This document shows positions 28,979 to 38,003 of a stretch of 64,000 nt of DNA, one piece after another (position 1 is the first letter of the stretch; the number at the start of each line of letters is the position of its first letter). The stretch is from Candidatus Rokuibacteriota bacterium (lineage in GTDB: Bacteria; Methylomirabilota; Methylomirabilia; Rokubacteriales; CSP1-6), in NCBI GenBank assembly GCA_003221515.1, contig QHSI01000098.1, positions 1 through 64,000 on the forward strand, given 5' to 3'. The notes beneath the pieces are model-generated. The model ran no database searches, was not told where the DNA came from, and was given only the letters and a program-made list of their open reading frames with translations. A program made the position numbers and the translations under genes.

Positions 28979-30634
28979 GTGGAACCCGTCGTCCGTCTGA
29001 TCCCTCTCGGTGGCCTTGGCGAGATCGGCCTCAACATGATGCTGGTCGAGTCCGGCGACGATCTGATCGCGATCGATTGCGGCCTCATGTTCCCGGACGA
29101 CGAGCTCCCCGGTATCGACCACGTCATCCCCGACTTCACCTACGCGCTCGAGCGCCGGACCGGTTTCCGCGCCGTGGTCCTGACCCACGGTCACGAGGAC
29201 CACATCGGTGCGCTACCCTACCTGCTGCGTGAGCTGCCCGTACCGGTCTACGGCACGCCGCTGACGCTGGCCCTGGTCGCCGAGCGGCTGCGCGAGCACG
29301 GCTTGCTCGAGACGGCCGACTTGCGGTCGATGCGTCCACGGGACCGGATCCAGGCGGGCGTGTTCGGCATCGAGCCCATCAGGGTGACCCACTCGATCGC
29401 CGACGGCATCGGGCTGGCGATCGACACGCCGGCCGGCACCATCGTCCACACCGGCGACTTCAAGCTCGACCCGAGCCCGCTCGACGGCGAGGCGCCCGAC
29501 TATCGGCGGTTCGCGGAGCTGGGCGAGCGCGGCGTGACCGTGCTCTGCTCGGACTCGACGAACGTGGACCGCCCCGGGCACACGCGGTCAGAAGTCGAGG
29601 TGGGCCAGGCGCTCGGCGGGCGGTTCGATGTCGCCACCGGGCGCATCATCGTCGCCACGTTCGCCTCGCATATCCATCGCATCCAGCAAGTGCTCACGCT
29701 GGCCGCGCGCACCGATCGGCGCGTCGCGCTGCTCGGCATGAGCATGCAGAAGAACGTGACGATCGCCGCGGACCTGGGCTACCTCCAGGTGCCTCCTTCC
29801 ATCGTGGTCCCGCTGGAGGAGCTCGCCTCGCTGCCGGCGCGCCAGCAGGTGATCCTGTCGACGGGGAGCCAGGGCGAGCCGCATTCCGCGCTGGCCCTCA
29901 TGGCCGCCGGCGAGCACAAGTACGTGAAGGTCGAGCGCGGCGACCTCGTGATCATCTCGGCCCGCGTGATCCCTGGCCACGAGCGCACCATCGGCCGCGT
30001 GGTCAACGCGCTCTACCGGCTGGGCGCCGAGGTCCTCTACGAGGACAACGCCTTCGTCCACGTCTCCGGCCACGCGAGCCAGGACGATCTGAAGCTGATG
30101 ATGAGCCTCACCCGGCCGCGCTACTTCGTGCCGGTGCACGGGGAGTACCGCCACCTGCTGGGCCATGCGCGCCTGGCCGAGAGCGTCGGGATCGCGCCCG
30201 AGCGCGTCTTCCTCATGGAGGACGGCATGGGCCTCGAGCTCTCGACGTCGGACGCGCGCGTGGTCGGCGGCTTCCCGGCCGGTCGCGTCCTGGTGGACGG
30301 CAAGTCGGTCGGCGACATCGGCGCGGTGGTGCTGCGCGATCGCCAGCTGCTCGCCGAGGACGGGTTGATCGCGGTGTCGGTCGCCTTCGACAAGAGCGGC
30401 GTGGTTGTCGCGGGCCCGGAGATCGCCTCGCGCGGCTTCGTGTACGTCAAAGAGAACGAGCTCTTGATGGAAGAGCTGAAGAAAGCCGTCCTCGCGGCGC
30501 TCGCCGAGCGCGATTCCGACGCCCCGTTCGATCGCGAGCTGGTCGGCGCCACGGTGCGGAGCGCGGTTCGCCACTTCGTCAACCAGCGATTCCGGCGTAA
30601 GCCCGTCGTGCTGCCGATCGTACTGGAGGTCTGA
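28979..30634 (+). CDS. rnj: Ribonuclease J
   Basis: VRLIPLGGLGEIGLNMMLVE, LTHGHEDHIGALPYLL, HTGDFKLDPSP, VPVHGEYRHLLGHARLAE; GTG preceded by aaaaggagttcc SD. Confidence 0.93.
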   Translation: MEPVVRLIPLGGLGEIGLNMMLVESGDDLIAIDCGLMFPDDELPGIDHVIPDFTYALERRTGFRAVVLTHGHEDHIGALPYLLRELPVPVYGTPLTLALVAERLREHGLLETADLRSMRPRDRIQAGVFGIEPIRVTHSIADGIGLAIDTPAGTIVHTGDFKLDPSPLDGEAPDYRRFAELGERGVTVLCSDSTNVDRPGHTRSEVEVGQALGGRFDVATGRIIVATFASHIHRIQQVLTLAARTDRRVALLGMSMQKNVTIAADLGYLQVPPSIVVPLEELASLPARQQVILSTGSQGEPHSALALMAAGEHKYVKVERGDLVIISARVIPGHERTIGRVVNALYRLGAEVLYEDNAFVHVSGHASQDDLKLMMSLTRPRYFVPVHGEYRHLLGHARLAESVGIAPERVFLMEDGMGLELSTSDARVVGGFPAGRVLVDGKSVGDIGAVVLRDRQLLAEDGLIAVSVAFDKSGVVVAGPEIASRGFVYVKENELLMEELKKAVLAALAERDSDAPFDRELVGATVRSAVRHFVNQRFRRKPVVLPIVLEV

Positions 30635-32790
30635 TGGCCGCGCTCGTTTCGACGGACGAGAAGCCCCGCCGGCGCCGCACGCGCGGCTCCGACCGCTGGC
30701 TCGGCGAGGTCAAAGGCATCCTGGCGATCTTGATCGCCGGTTTCGGCCTGGTCGCGCTCTTAACCTTCGATTCCAGGCTGACGCCGGCCGCGCAGAACAG
30801 CCCGACCGGGCCGATCGGCGTCTGGATCGCGTGGGCGATCTTCCAGTCCTTCGGTTACGCGGGATTCCTTTTGCCGATCTTGTTGGGTGCCTGGGGCGCC
30901 TCGGCGTTCGTGAGGCCGCTCGTGATGCGGGGCATGTTGCCGTTCCTCGGGCTTGCCGTACTGCTGGGGAGCGCCACGGGGCTCTTGACGCAGGCCATTG
31001 CCGCGCGGCCCAACGCAGTCGCCGGCGGAATCGTCGGGCGCACGGTCACGTCCGTCCTTTCATCTGGATTCGGCAACGTCGGCACGTGGTTCGCGCTGCT
31101 CGCGGCGATCCCGATCGGCGTGCTGTGCGTGACGCGTGTGTCCTACGCCGCGCTGGCGCGCGTCACGACCACGCGATTCTCGAAACTCCCGCGCCGCAAG
31201 GGCCGGACCGCGCGGGCTGGGCTCGAGCCGGAGCTGAACGCCGCGCGCGCGGCAGCGGCGAGCGAGCCCGAGGTCATCACGCCCCCGGTCGTCGTCGAGC
31301 CGTCGCGCCCGCGCGGCCGCCTGGCCGAGCAGGGGCTCGCGTGGCAGGAGACGTTCGACTTCGGCCGGGGCGGCGCCGAAGCCTTCCAGCTTCCGCCGGT
31401 GGGCCTCCTCAAGGTCCCGCCCCCCTCCGAGCTCAAGCGGACGCGCGAGGAGCTTCAGGAGAACGCCGAGACGATCCGGCGAAAGCTCCAGGACTTCGAG
31501 GTTGAAGGGCGCATCGTCCAGGTGAGCCCGGGCCCGATCATCACCTCGTACGAGTTCGAGCCGGCCGCCGGCATCAAGGTGAGCCAGGTGGTGAACCTGG
31601 CCGACGACCTGGCGCTCGCCCTGAAGTCGGCCTCGGTCAGGATCGTGGGGCCGATCCCGGGGCGCGGGACCGTCGCGATGGAGGTGCCGAACTCCGAGGC
31701 GGCGACCGTCTACTTGCGCGAGATCTTCGTCTCCGCCGAGTTCGCGGAGTCCAAGGGACGTCTGCCGCTGGCGCTCGGCAAGGACGTGAACGGCACGCCG
31801 GTCGTCACCGACCTGACGGCGATGCCCCATCTGCTCGTGGCCGGGGCGACCGGCAGCGGCAAGTCGGTGGCCCTCAACTCGATACTGTGCTCCATCCTCT
31901 ACAAGGCCACGCCGGCCGACGTACGTTTCTTGCTGATCGATCCCAAGCGCCTCGAGCTCAGCGTGTACGAGGGCATCCCGCACCTGCTGGCGCCGGTCGT
32001 CACCGACGCCAAGGAGGCGGCGGCGCGCCTGCGCTGGATCGTGGGCAAGATGGACGAGCGCTACAAGCTCTTGCAGGCCAAGCAGGTCCGGTCGATCGAG
32101 GGCTACAACAAGGCCGTGGCGACGGCGGACCGCTTGCCCTACTGGGTCGTCGTCGTGGACGAGCTGGCCGACCTCATGATGGTCTCGGCCGGCGAGGTGC
32201 AGACCTCGCTGGTGCGCCTGGCCCAGATCGCGCGCGCGGTGGGCATCCACCTGATCATCGCGACGCAGCGGCCGTCCGTCGACGTGGTCACCGGCCTCAT
32301 CAAGGCGAACTTCCCCACGCGGATCGCGTTCCAGGTAGCGTCGAAGGTGGATTCACGGACCGTGCTCGACGGCAACGGCGCCGAGCAGCTGCTGGGCAAG
32401 GGGGACATGATCTTCGTCCCGCCGGGGGCCAACAAGCAGCTGCGCGTCCACGGCGCGTGGGTCGCCGACGACGAGGTCCGCGCGGTCTGCGACTTCCTGC
32501 GCCGCCAGGGCACCGCCGTCTACGAGGAAGTGGTGCTGGCCACCGAGGAAGAAGTGACCGAGGGCACGGCCGCCGAGCGTGACGACCTCTACTGGGACGC
32601 CGTGCACCTGGTGATCGGTCAGCGCCAGGCGTCGATCTCGTTCCTGCAGCGGCGGATGCGACTCGGTTATCCGAAGGCGGCGCGCTTCGTCGACATGATG
32701 GAGCAGGACCGGGTCATCGGCCCCGGCGACGGCGCCAAGCCCCGCGAAGTCCTCGTCGGCCCCGAATACCTCGCCAAGCGCGGCCGCTGA
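30634..32790 (+). CDS. ftsK: DNA translocase FtsK
   Basis: N-terminal TM segments; HLLVAGATGSGKSVALNSIL, PHLLAPVVTDAKEA, LIIATQRPSVDVVTGLIKANFPTRIAF; C-terminal gamma winged helix. Confidence 0.95.
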   Translation: MAALVSTDEKPRRRRTRGSDRWLGEVKGILAILIAGFGLVALLTFDSRLTPAAQNSPTGPIGVWIAWAIFQSFGYAGFLLPILLGAWGASAFVRPLVMRGMLPFLGLAVLLGSATGLLTQAIAARPNAVAGGIVGRTVTSVLSSGFGNVGTWFALLAAIPIGVLCVTRVSYAALARVTTTRFSKLPRRKGRTARAGLEPELNAARAAAASEPEVITPPVVVEPSRPRGRLAEQGLAWQETFDFGRGGAEAFQLPPVGLLKVPPPSELKRTREELQENAETIRRKLQDFEVEGRIVQVSPGPIITSYEFEPAAGIKVSQVVNLADDLALALKSASVRIVGPIPGRGTVAMEVPNSEAATVYLREIFVSAEFAESKGRLPLALGKDVNGTPVVTDLTAMPHLLVAGATGSGKSVALNSILCSILYKATPADVRFLLIDPKRLELSVYEGIPHLLAPVVTDAKEAAARLRWIVGKMDERYKLLQAKQVRSIEGYNKAVATADRLPYWVVVVDELADLMMVSAGEVQTSLVRLAQIARAVGIHLIIATQRPSVDVVTGLIKANFPTRIAFQVASKVDSRTVLDGNGAEQLLGKGDMIFVPPGANKQLRVHGAWVADDEVRAVCDFLRRQGTAVYEEVVLATEEEVTEGTAAERDDLYWDAVHLVIGQRQASISFLQRRMRLGYPKAARFVDMMEQDRVIGPGDGAKPREVLVGPEYLAKRGR

Positions 32791-33031
32791 CCCCAGCCGG
32801 CCTGCCGTGGGCCTCAGCGTCGCGCGGCGAGCGTCTCGGCGAATCGCGCCCACCCGTCCCGGACCTAGAAAATTGGGCAAAGCCTCCGAGCGCACCGAAC
32901 CAGAAGACCTTGACGTAGATAGCCTGCACAACCAAGCCGGCCGCGCCGAGGCTGAGCAACAGAAGATTCGCCCATGTCCGCTCGGCGCTGCGCCGACGGA
33001 GGGCGAGGCCGCCAAGCACCACGCCGAGCAT
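32714..33031 (-). pseudogene. Hydrophobic small ORF, possibly the 3' part of a frameshifted membrane protein
   Basis: MLGVVLGGLALRRRSAERTWANLLLLSLGAAGLVVQAIYVKVFWFGALGGFAQFS followed by low-complexity tail overlapping ftsK. Confidence 0.3.
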
Positions 33032-33192
33032 CAGCGGACCAACACGAGCGCGACGCCGAATCCCCCGTCAACAATCATCGCGAATCCGAGATCCGCGTTC
33101 TTCGGAGCCCAGTAGCGGCCGGCGAGCATCGCGACCCACACCAACGCATACGCAACCCAGGTGGGCGCCAGAATCCGCCTTGCTCGTATCAT
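33031..33192 (-). pseudogene. Hydrophobic small ORF, possibly the 5' part of the same frameshifted membrane protein
   Basis: MIRARRILAPTWVAYALVWVAMLAGRYWAPKNADLGFAMIVDGGFGVALVLVR*; stop overlaps the start of the next ORF (TGATG). Confidence 0.35.
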
Positions 33193-33454
33193 AGGCGCCA
33201 TCGTCGCCTGAACGTACCGCCAAGCGCTAGAACCGAATCCGCACGCGGTACACGAGCTTTGCCGAGCTCTCGCGCGGCACGGAGATCCGGTACTTGAGAG
33301 TGCATGCACAACGCGATCATCTGATTTTTCATCTCGTTTCCTCCGGATGTTCCCTGCGGCGGATCGAATCCACCGGATTTGTCCACCTGACGAGTTAGAC
33401 CGGAGGAGGCGCCGGAAGTTCCCCGGCGTGCGGCGAGCGCCTGGATCAGCCGAG

Positions 33455-33509
33455 GTGCGCGCCGCAGGCCGTCGCGGGGCTGGGGCCCCGCCGGCCGAGG
33501 CGTGGCTAT
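33455..33509 (+). repeat. REP-like palindromic element, copy C (downstream of anti-sigma gene)
   Basis: gtgcgcgccgcaggccgtcgcggggctggggccccgccggccgaggcgtggctat. Confidence 0.85.
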
Positions 33510-34531
33510 GAGGTGATGCGCAGCACGACGCGGATCTGAGCGGGCAGCTCGGCGGGCTCGCGCGTGGGCTGCCAGCGGCCGAGGCGCGCCAGCTCGCGCA
33601 CGAGCTCCGGGTACGCCTCGCGGGTGACCGAGAGCTCCACGATCGGCCCTTCGGATCCCACGAGCCGTCGATCGACGACGGCGCCCAGACGGGTGACCAC
33701 CGCGTCGAGCCCACGCAGGGCCGCGTCACGATCGCTCACCGCCAGACGGCCCGAGACGTCGGGGGGCACGAACGAGGCAGCGCCCAACGGCGCCGCCTGG
33801 CGCTTCGCCGCCGCCTGGGCGTCGGCACGCAACTCGGCCTGGGGCGCCGGCGCCGCCGGCGCCGCTGTTGGCGGCGTGGCCTCGGGTGAGTGCGCTTTTC
33901 CACGGGCGACAGTGTCGCCCGGCGTCGCTTCGAGCTTGCCCTCGACCCGGTTTTTGGCGCGCGGCGCCTGCACGTCGGCGTCGCGCGAGGAATCGTCCTT
34001 GAGTCCTTCCTTTTCCATGTACTCCCTCGCTAGCCGCCGCTGGCTCGCCGGCGGCGCTTCCGACGTCGTGGGACTCGACGGCGCGGGACGCGGCTTCTCG
34101 GGGCGCGCCGGCGGCGGGGCCTCGAGCTGGCGCCGCGGCTCGCTCGGCGCCGGAGGCTGCATCCGCTCCATCCGGTCCCACTGATGGAGCTCGGGGGTCA
34201 CGCGGTACAGGTAGACGACGCCGATCGCGACCAGCACGATGGCCGCGGCCTCGGCCGGGATCTTCACCGGCCAGGGGAGGAACAGCGCGCTCAGCAAGCG
34301 CCGATACCACGGCGTCGGGCGCGCCGCGGCGAGCACGCGGTCGACGAAGCCCGCCGGCGTCCTGGCCGGCTCGACCGCGTGCAACAGCGCGACGGTCGAG
34401 CGGAGCCGTTCCAGCTCGCGGCGGCACTCCGCGCACGTCGCCAGGTGTGCGTCCACCGTACGGCGCTCACTGGCGTCCAGCGCCTCGTCGATCAGCGCGG
34501 AGAAGAGCTCGCGCACGTCGTGACAGGTCAT
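33506..34531 (-). CDS. Zinc-finger (zf-HC2) anti-sigma factor with TM segment
   Basis: MTCHDVRELFSALIDEALDASERRTVDAHLATCAECRRELERL; TM AAAIVLVAIGVVYLY; ATGA overlap with sigma gene. Confidence 0.8.
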   Translation of the reverse strand: MTCHDVRELFSALIDEALDASERRTVDAHLATCAECRRELERLRSTVALLHAVEPARTPAGFVDRVLAAARPTPWYRRLLSALFLPWPVKIPAEAAAIVLVAIGVVYLYRVTPELHQWDRMERMQPPAPSEPRRQLEAPPPARPEKPRPAPSSPTTSEAPPASQRRLAREYMEKEGLKDDSSRDADVQAPRAKNRVEGKLEATPGDTVARGKAHSPEATPPTAAPAAPAPQAELRADAQAAAKRQAAPLGAASFVPPDVSGRLAVSDRDAALRGLDAVVTRLGAVVDRRLVGSEGPIVELSVTREAYPELVRELARLGRWQPTREPAELPAQIRVVLRITS

Positions 34532-35073
34532 GGCAGGAAGCGTTCGAGCTTCGCCTTGAGGTCCATCCGCGCCCGATGCAATCTCGACCTGACCGTTCCC
34601 AGCTCCAGCTCGAGCGCCGCGGCGATCTCCTCGTACGCGAGCCCTTCGAGATCGCGCAGCACGACCACGATCCGTCGCTCCTCGGGCAGCTCGGCGATCG
34701 CCCGATGCAGCGCCGCTTCGAGCTCGCTCCGCTCGAGCTCGTCGCCGGGGCCGGGGCGGCCCGACGCCAGGCGGGTCAGTGTCTCCTCGCCCTCGCGGAC
34801 CGCCCGGCGCTCGCCCGACGCCAGACGGTTCAGGCACAGGCGCGACGCGATCGCGTAGAGCCACGTCGAAAGCTTCGCCTCGCCGCGAAAGTCGTCGATC
34901 GCCTTGTGCACCCGAAGAAACACCTCCTGGGCGACCTCCTCGGCCTCGGCCCGATTGCCCAGCATCCGCAGCGCCACGCCGAAGACGCGATGCTGGTAGG
35001 CGCGCAGAAGATCCTCGAAGGCCCGCGGGTCGCCCCGCCGTACCGCCTCGGCCAGGTGGGACTCGTCGCCCAT
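34528..35073 (-). CDS. ECF-type RNA polymerase sigma factor
   Basis: YQHRVFGVALRMLGNRAEAEEVAQEVFLRVHKAI; LPEERRIVVVLRDLEGLAYEEIAAALELELGTVRSRLHRAR. Confidence 0.92.
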   Translation of the reverse strand: MGDESHLAEAVRRGDPRAFEDLLRAYQHRVFGVALRMLGNRAEAEEVAQEVFLRVHKAIDDFRGEAKLSTWLYAIASRLCLNRLASGERRAVREGEETLTRLASGRPGPGDELERSELEAALHRAIAELPEERRIVVVLRDLEGLAYEEIAAALELELGTVRSRLHRARMDLKAKLERFLP

Positions 35074-35145
35074 CGAGTTAGACCATAGCGCCCGCGACGA
35101 GTTCCCCAGCCACCTAAATTGAGGCAGAATACCGGCGGCAGCGCA

Positions 35146-35472
35146 ATGCGTCGCCGGGCCCTCACGATCTGCTGCGGACTCCTGCTGGCCGGCTGCCAGC
35201 TCTACTGGACCAAGCCGGGGGCGACGCTCGCCGATTTCACGACCGCTCATCAGGCGTGTCTGCGCGAGGTCGGCGTGGCCACGCCCGACGACCCCGCCAG
35301 CGTCCTGGTGAACCCGGAGATCTACAAGAGTTGCCTCAAGGCGAACGGTTGGCAGCGAGTCGAGGACGGGACCGTCGCCACCCAGTCCGACAGGTTCCGC
35401 GGCATCGAAGAGGCCAAGCGCGTCAGGCTCGACTCGATTCCCGAGCAAATCCCGTGGGGAAAGAGAAACTAG
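35146..35472 (+). CDS. Small putative lipoprotein
   Basis: MRRRALTICCGLLLAGCQLYW lipobox LAGC. Confidence 0.55.
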   Translation: MRRRALTICCGLLLAGCQLYWTKPGATLADFTTAHQACLREVGVATPDDPASVLVNPEIYKSCLKANGWQRVEDGTVATQSDRFRGIEEAKRVRLDSIPEQIPWGKRN

Positions 35473-36251
35473 CGCGGCCCGAGCGGATCGGGACTTCCTT
35501 CAACGACGTCGCCAGCCTCTACGACGAGGTGCGGCCGGGATATCCCACCGAGATCATCGACACGATCGTGACACTGGCCGAGCTGCCCTCGTCCGGACGA
35601 ATTCTCGAGATCGGCTGTGGAACGGGGCAGATCACGCTGCCATTCGCGGTGCGGGGCTACACGATCCTCGCGCTGGAGCCCGGCGATGCGATGGCCGCTC
35701 TCGCCGCCCGCAAGTGTCGACCATACCCGAACGTCGAGATCGTGACTCTCGGGTTTGAGGCCTGGCCCACGGAGCCGGAGGCGTTCGATCTCGTCGTCTC
35801 GGCGCAGGCGTTCCACTGGATCCAACCGGAGTACGGCATCGCGAAGTCCGCCGAGGCGCTCAAGCCCGGCGGCTCCCTCGCGCTGGTGTGGCATCTCGAC
35901 GTCTCTCACGACACGTCGTTCTGGAAGGCCACGCAGCCGATCTACGACGTGTTCTTCCCGAGGACGTCCGCGGCCGATACCGGCTGGCTCCTCGGCGCCG
36001 TGGGTCGCTACAGCGAGGCGCTGCGCGTCTCGGAGGTCTTCGCCGATCCCGGCGAGATGCGCCGGGCCTGGGAGAAGACATACTCGGGCGAAGACTACTT
36101 GAAGCTCCTGAACACGTTCTCCGACCATCGTGCGCTGTCCGTGACGGACAGGGCGCGGTTCTTCGGGGCCATCGCCGAGACGATCGACCGCGCGGGAGGC
36201 AGCGTGCACCGGAGCTACGAGACCGTCCTGCTGCTGGCGCGCCGGAGGTAA
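35454..36251 (+). CDS. Class I SAM-dependent methyltransferase
   Basis: FNDVASLYDEVRPGYP, GRILEIGCGTGQITLPFA, LVVSAQAFHWI; GTG start overlapping upstream ORF. Confidence 0.82.
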   Translation: MGKEKLARPERIGTSFNDVASLYDEVRPGYPTEIIDTIVTLAELPSSGRILEIGCGTGQITLPFAVRGYTILALEPGDAMAALAARKCRPYPNVEIVTLGFEAWPTEPEAFDLVVSAQAFHWIQPEYGIAKSAEALKPGGSLALVWHLDVSHDTSFWKATQPIYDVFFPRTSAADTGWLLGAVGRYSEALRVSEVFADPGEMRRAWEKTYSGEDYLKLLNTFSDHRALSVTDRARFFGAIAETIDRAGGSVHRSYETVLLLARRR

Positions 36252-36270
36252 GAGGTGCGGCGATAAACGG

Positions 36271-36777
36271 ATGAGCACGCTGATCGAGCTGGTCCGTACG
36301 CTCTATCGCTACAACGAATGGGCCAACGCGCGCATCGTCGCGGCCACCGGGCGGCTGAGCCCCGAGCAGCTCGCGGCGCCGGGCGACGCCGGCCACGGCT
36401 CCGTCCACGAGACGCTCGTCCACATCATGGCCGCCCAGTGGATCTGGGTCGCGCGGTGGAACGGCACGTCACCCGCGGCCATGCCGTCCGCCGCCGAGTT
36501 CCCCGATCTCACCTCCCTCCGCCGGCGCTGGGAGCAGATCGAGTCCGACACGCGCCGGTTCGTAACAACGCAGACCGAAGAGGATCTGAACCGCGTCGTC
36601 GCCTACCGCAACACCCGCGGGAAACGCTGGGCCTATCCGCTGTGGCAGCAAGTGGTCCACCAGGTCAACCACGCGACGCAGCACCGAAGCGAGATCGCCG
36701 CCACGTTGACTCGCTTCGGCCACTCGCCCGGCGATCTCGACCTGCTCGTCTTCGTCGACGAATCAGAAACCCGCTAG
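36271..36777 (+). CDS. DinB family protein
   Basis: LYRYNEWANARIVAA, SVHETLVHIMAAQWIWVARW, VVHQVNHATQHRSEIAATL metal-binding His pattern. Confidence 0.85.
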   Translation: MSTLIELVRTLYRYNEWANARIVAATGRLSPEQLAAPGDAGHGSVHETLVHIMAAQWIWVARWNGTSPAAMPSAAEFPDLTSLRRRWEQIESDTRRFVTTQTEEDLNRVVAYRNTRGKRWAYPLWQQVVHQVNHATQHRSEIAATLTRFGHSPGDLDLLVFVDESETR

Positions 36778-36806
36778 CTGCACGCTACTTTTCAGTAGCT
36801 TGCTAG
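36774..36806 (+). terminator. Bidirectional stem-loop between convergent genes
   Basis: CTAGC-tgcac-GCTAC-ttttca-GTAGC-tt-GCTAG; both flanking stop codons lie in the outer stem. Confidence 0.6.
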
Positions 36807-37693
36807 ATGCCGAGCTCGCGGAGGTAGCGGCGGACGCCTGCGTGAATCAGGCCAGGGTTCGGCGCGGCGGCCGCGGTGTTCGAGGCGGTGGTCTCGCGCG
36901 CCTGCGGCAGACGGCGCGCCAGTGCGGCCTCGCCCCGGTGGAGCGCGCGCGCCAGCCGGTAGGCGATGTGGTCGGATAGATCGGGCCGCGCGAGCACGAA
37001 GCTCCACGAGCCGACCGACGGGAGGGGCGCGTCCAGACCCGTGTAGGCGCCCAGGGCGACCGTCATCGGCTTGAGAAAGGCGTGCTTCGCGAGGATCCGC
37101 GCGATGCCGGCCGCGTCCGGCGCGATGAAGCGCGCCCCGGCCGGCCCCTGCGCCACCGTCGAGAATCCCGGCCAGCCGAGCCCGCCGCCCCAGAGCGCCG
37201 CGGTGCGTCCGTCGAGCACCATCGCGGGGCCGTCGCCGGCGCGGTCGAGGTAGACGGCCTGGAAGTCGCGATCCTGGTCGAGGCCGAGCCCGTCGAGCAC
37301 GTACCGCGAGAGGATGACGAGCCCCGAGCCCTTGGCGCCAAAGGCCACCGGCTTGCCGCGCAGATCCTCGACCCGCCGATACGGCGTGTCGGCGCGCACG
37401 ACGAACATCCCCGGGGTCGAGTACATCGCCGCGACGATCCTGAGCTTCGTCGGCGGCCGGCCGATTCCGCTGAACGCTTCGTGAGCGACCTCGCCCTGCA
37501 CGAGCGCGATGTCGAGCCGCCCGTCCTCGAGCAGCGGGACGTTCTCGGTGCTGCCCTTGGTGTTCCGTTGCTCGATTGCGAGCGTTGGATCCGTCTCGTT
37601 GACGGTATCGGCGAACGCGGCGCCATACACCGGAAAGCCGCCGCCTGGTGTTGCGGTGCCGAGCACGACGACGGTCTTCGGTGCGGTGGACAT
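36803..37693 (-). CDS. TAXI-family TRAP transporter solute-binding protein-like
   Basis: LGTATPGGGFPVYGAAFADTVNE, EQRNTKGSTENVPLLEDGRLDIALVQGEVAHEAF. Confidence 0.78.
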   Translation of the reverse strand: MSTAPKTVVVLGTATPGGGFPVYGAAFADTVNETDPTLAIEQRNTKGSTENVPLLEDGRLDIALVQGEVAHEAFSGIGRPPTKLRIVAAMYSTPGMFVVRADTPYRRVEDLRGKPVAFGAKGSGLVILSRYVLDGLGLDQDRDFQAVYLDRAGDGPAMVLDGRTAALWGGGLGWPGFSTVAQGPAGARFIAPDAAGIARILAKHAFLKPMTVALGAYTGLDAPLPSVGSWSFVLARPDLSDHIAYRLARALHRGEAALARRLPQARETTASNTAAAAPNPGLIHAGVRRYLRELGI

Positions 37694-37799
37694 GGCGGAT
37701 ACCCTACCACGTCACCACGCGATACTCCCGCGGGGAGGAACCCGATGAGGCGCATGGCCGTCGTCGCCGTTCTCGTGCTCGCCGCGCGCGCGGCGAGCG

Positions 37800-37981
37800 C
37801 GCACGCGGTCGAGGCCGAGATCCTTCCGCAGCGCGTCGAGCGTCGGCGCGTCGGCGTGACGCTCGACCATACGCGAGGCGACGTCGGCCGGCATGAGCCG
37901 CATCATCGCGAACACGATCACGCTCACCAGGAAGAGCGTCGGGACCGCGAGCGCGACGCGGTGGAGGACGTAGCGCTTCAC
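37800..37981 (-). pseudogene. Truncated N-terminus of a DppB-type ABC transporter permease
   Basis: VKRYVLHRVALAVPTLFLVSVIVFAMMRLMPADVASRMVERHADAPTLDALRKDLGLD then loss of homology. Confidence 0.6.
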
Positions 37982-38003
37982 TGATCCGTCACCGAGTGGC
38001 CCC

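Noticed and set aside
32807-33115. + strand 102-aa ORF downstream of ftsK
   Set aside because: Antisense to the hydrophobic minus-strand ORFs; polar low-complexity sequence without recognisable motifs.
33335-33405. tRNA-like patch (ggcggatcgaatccacc resembles a T-arm)
   Set aside because: No matching acceptor stem, D-arm or anticodon arm could be built around it.
33828-33875. GGCGCC-rich simple repeat in the anti-sigma gene
   Set aside because: Encodes the Pro/Ala-rich linker of the anti-sigma factor; explained by amino-acid composition.
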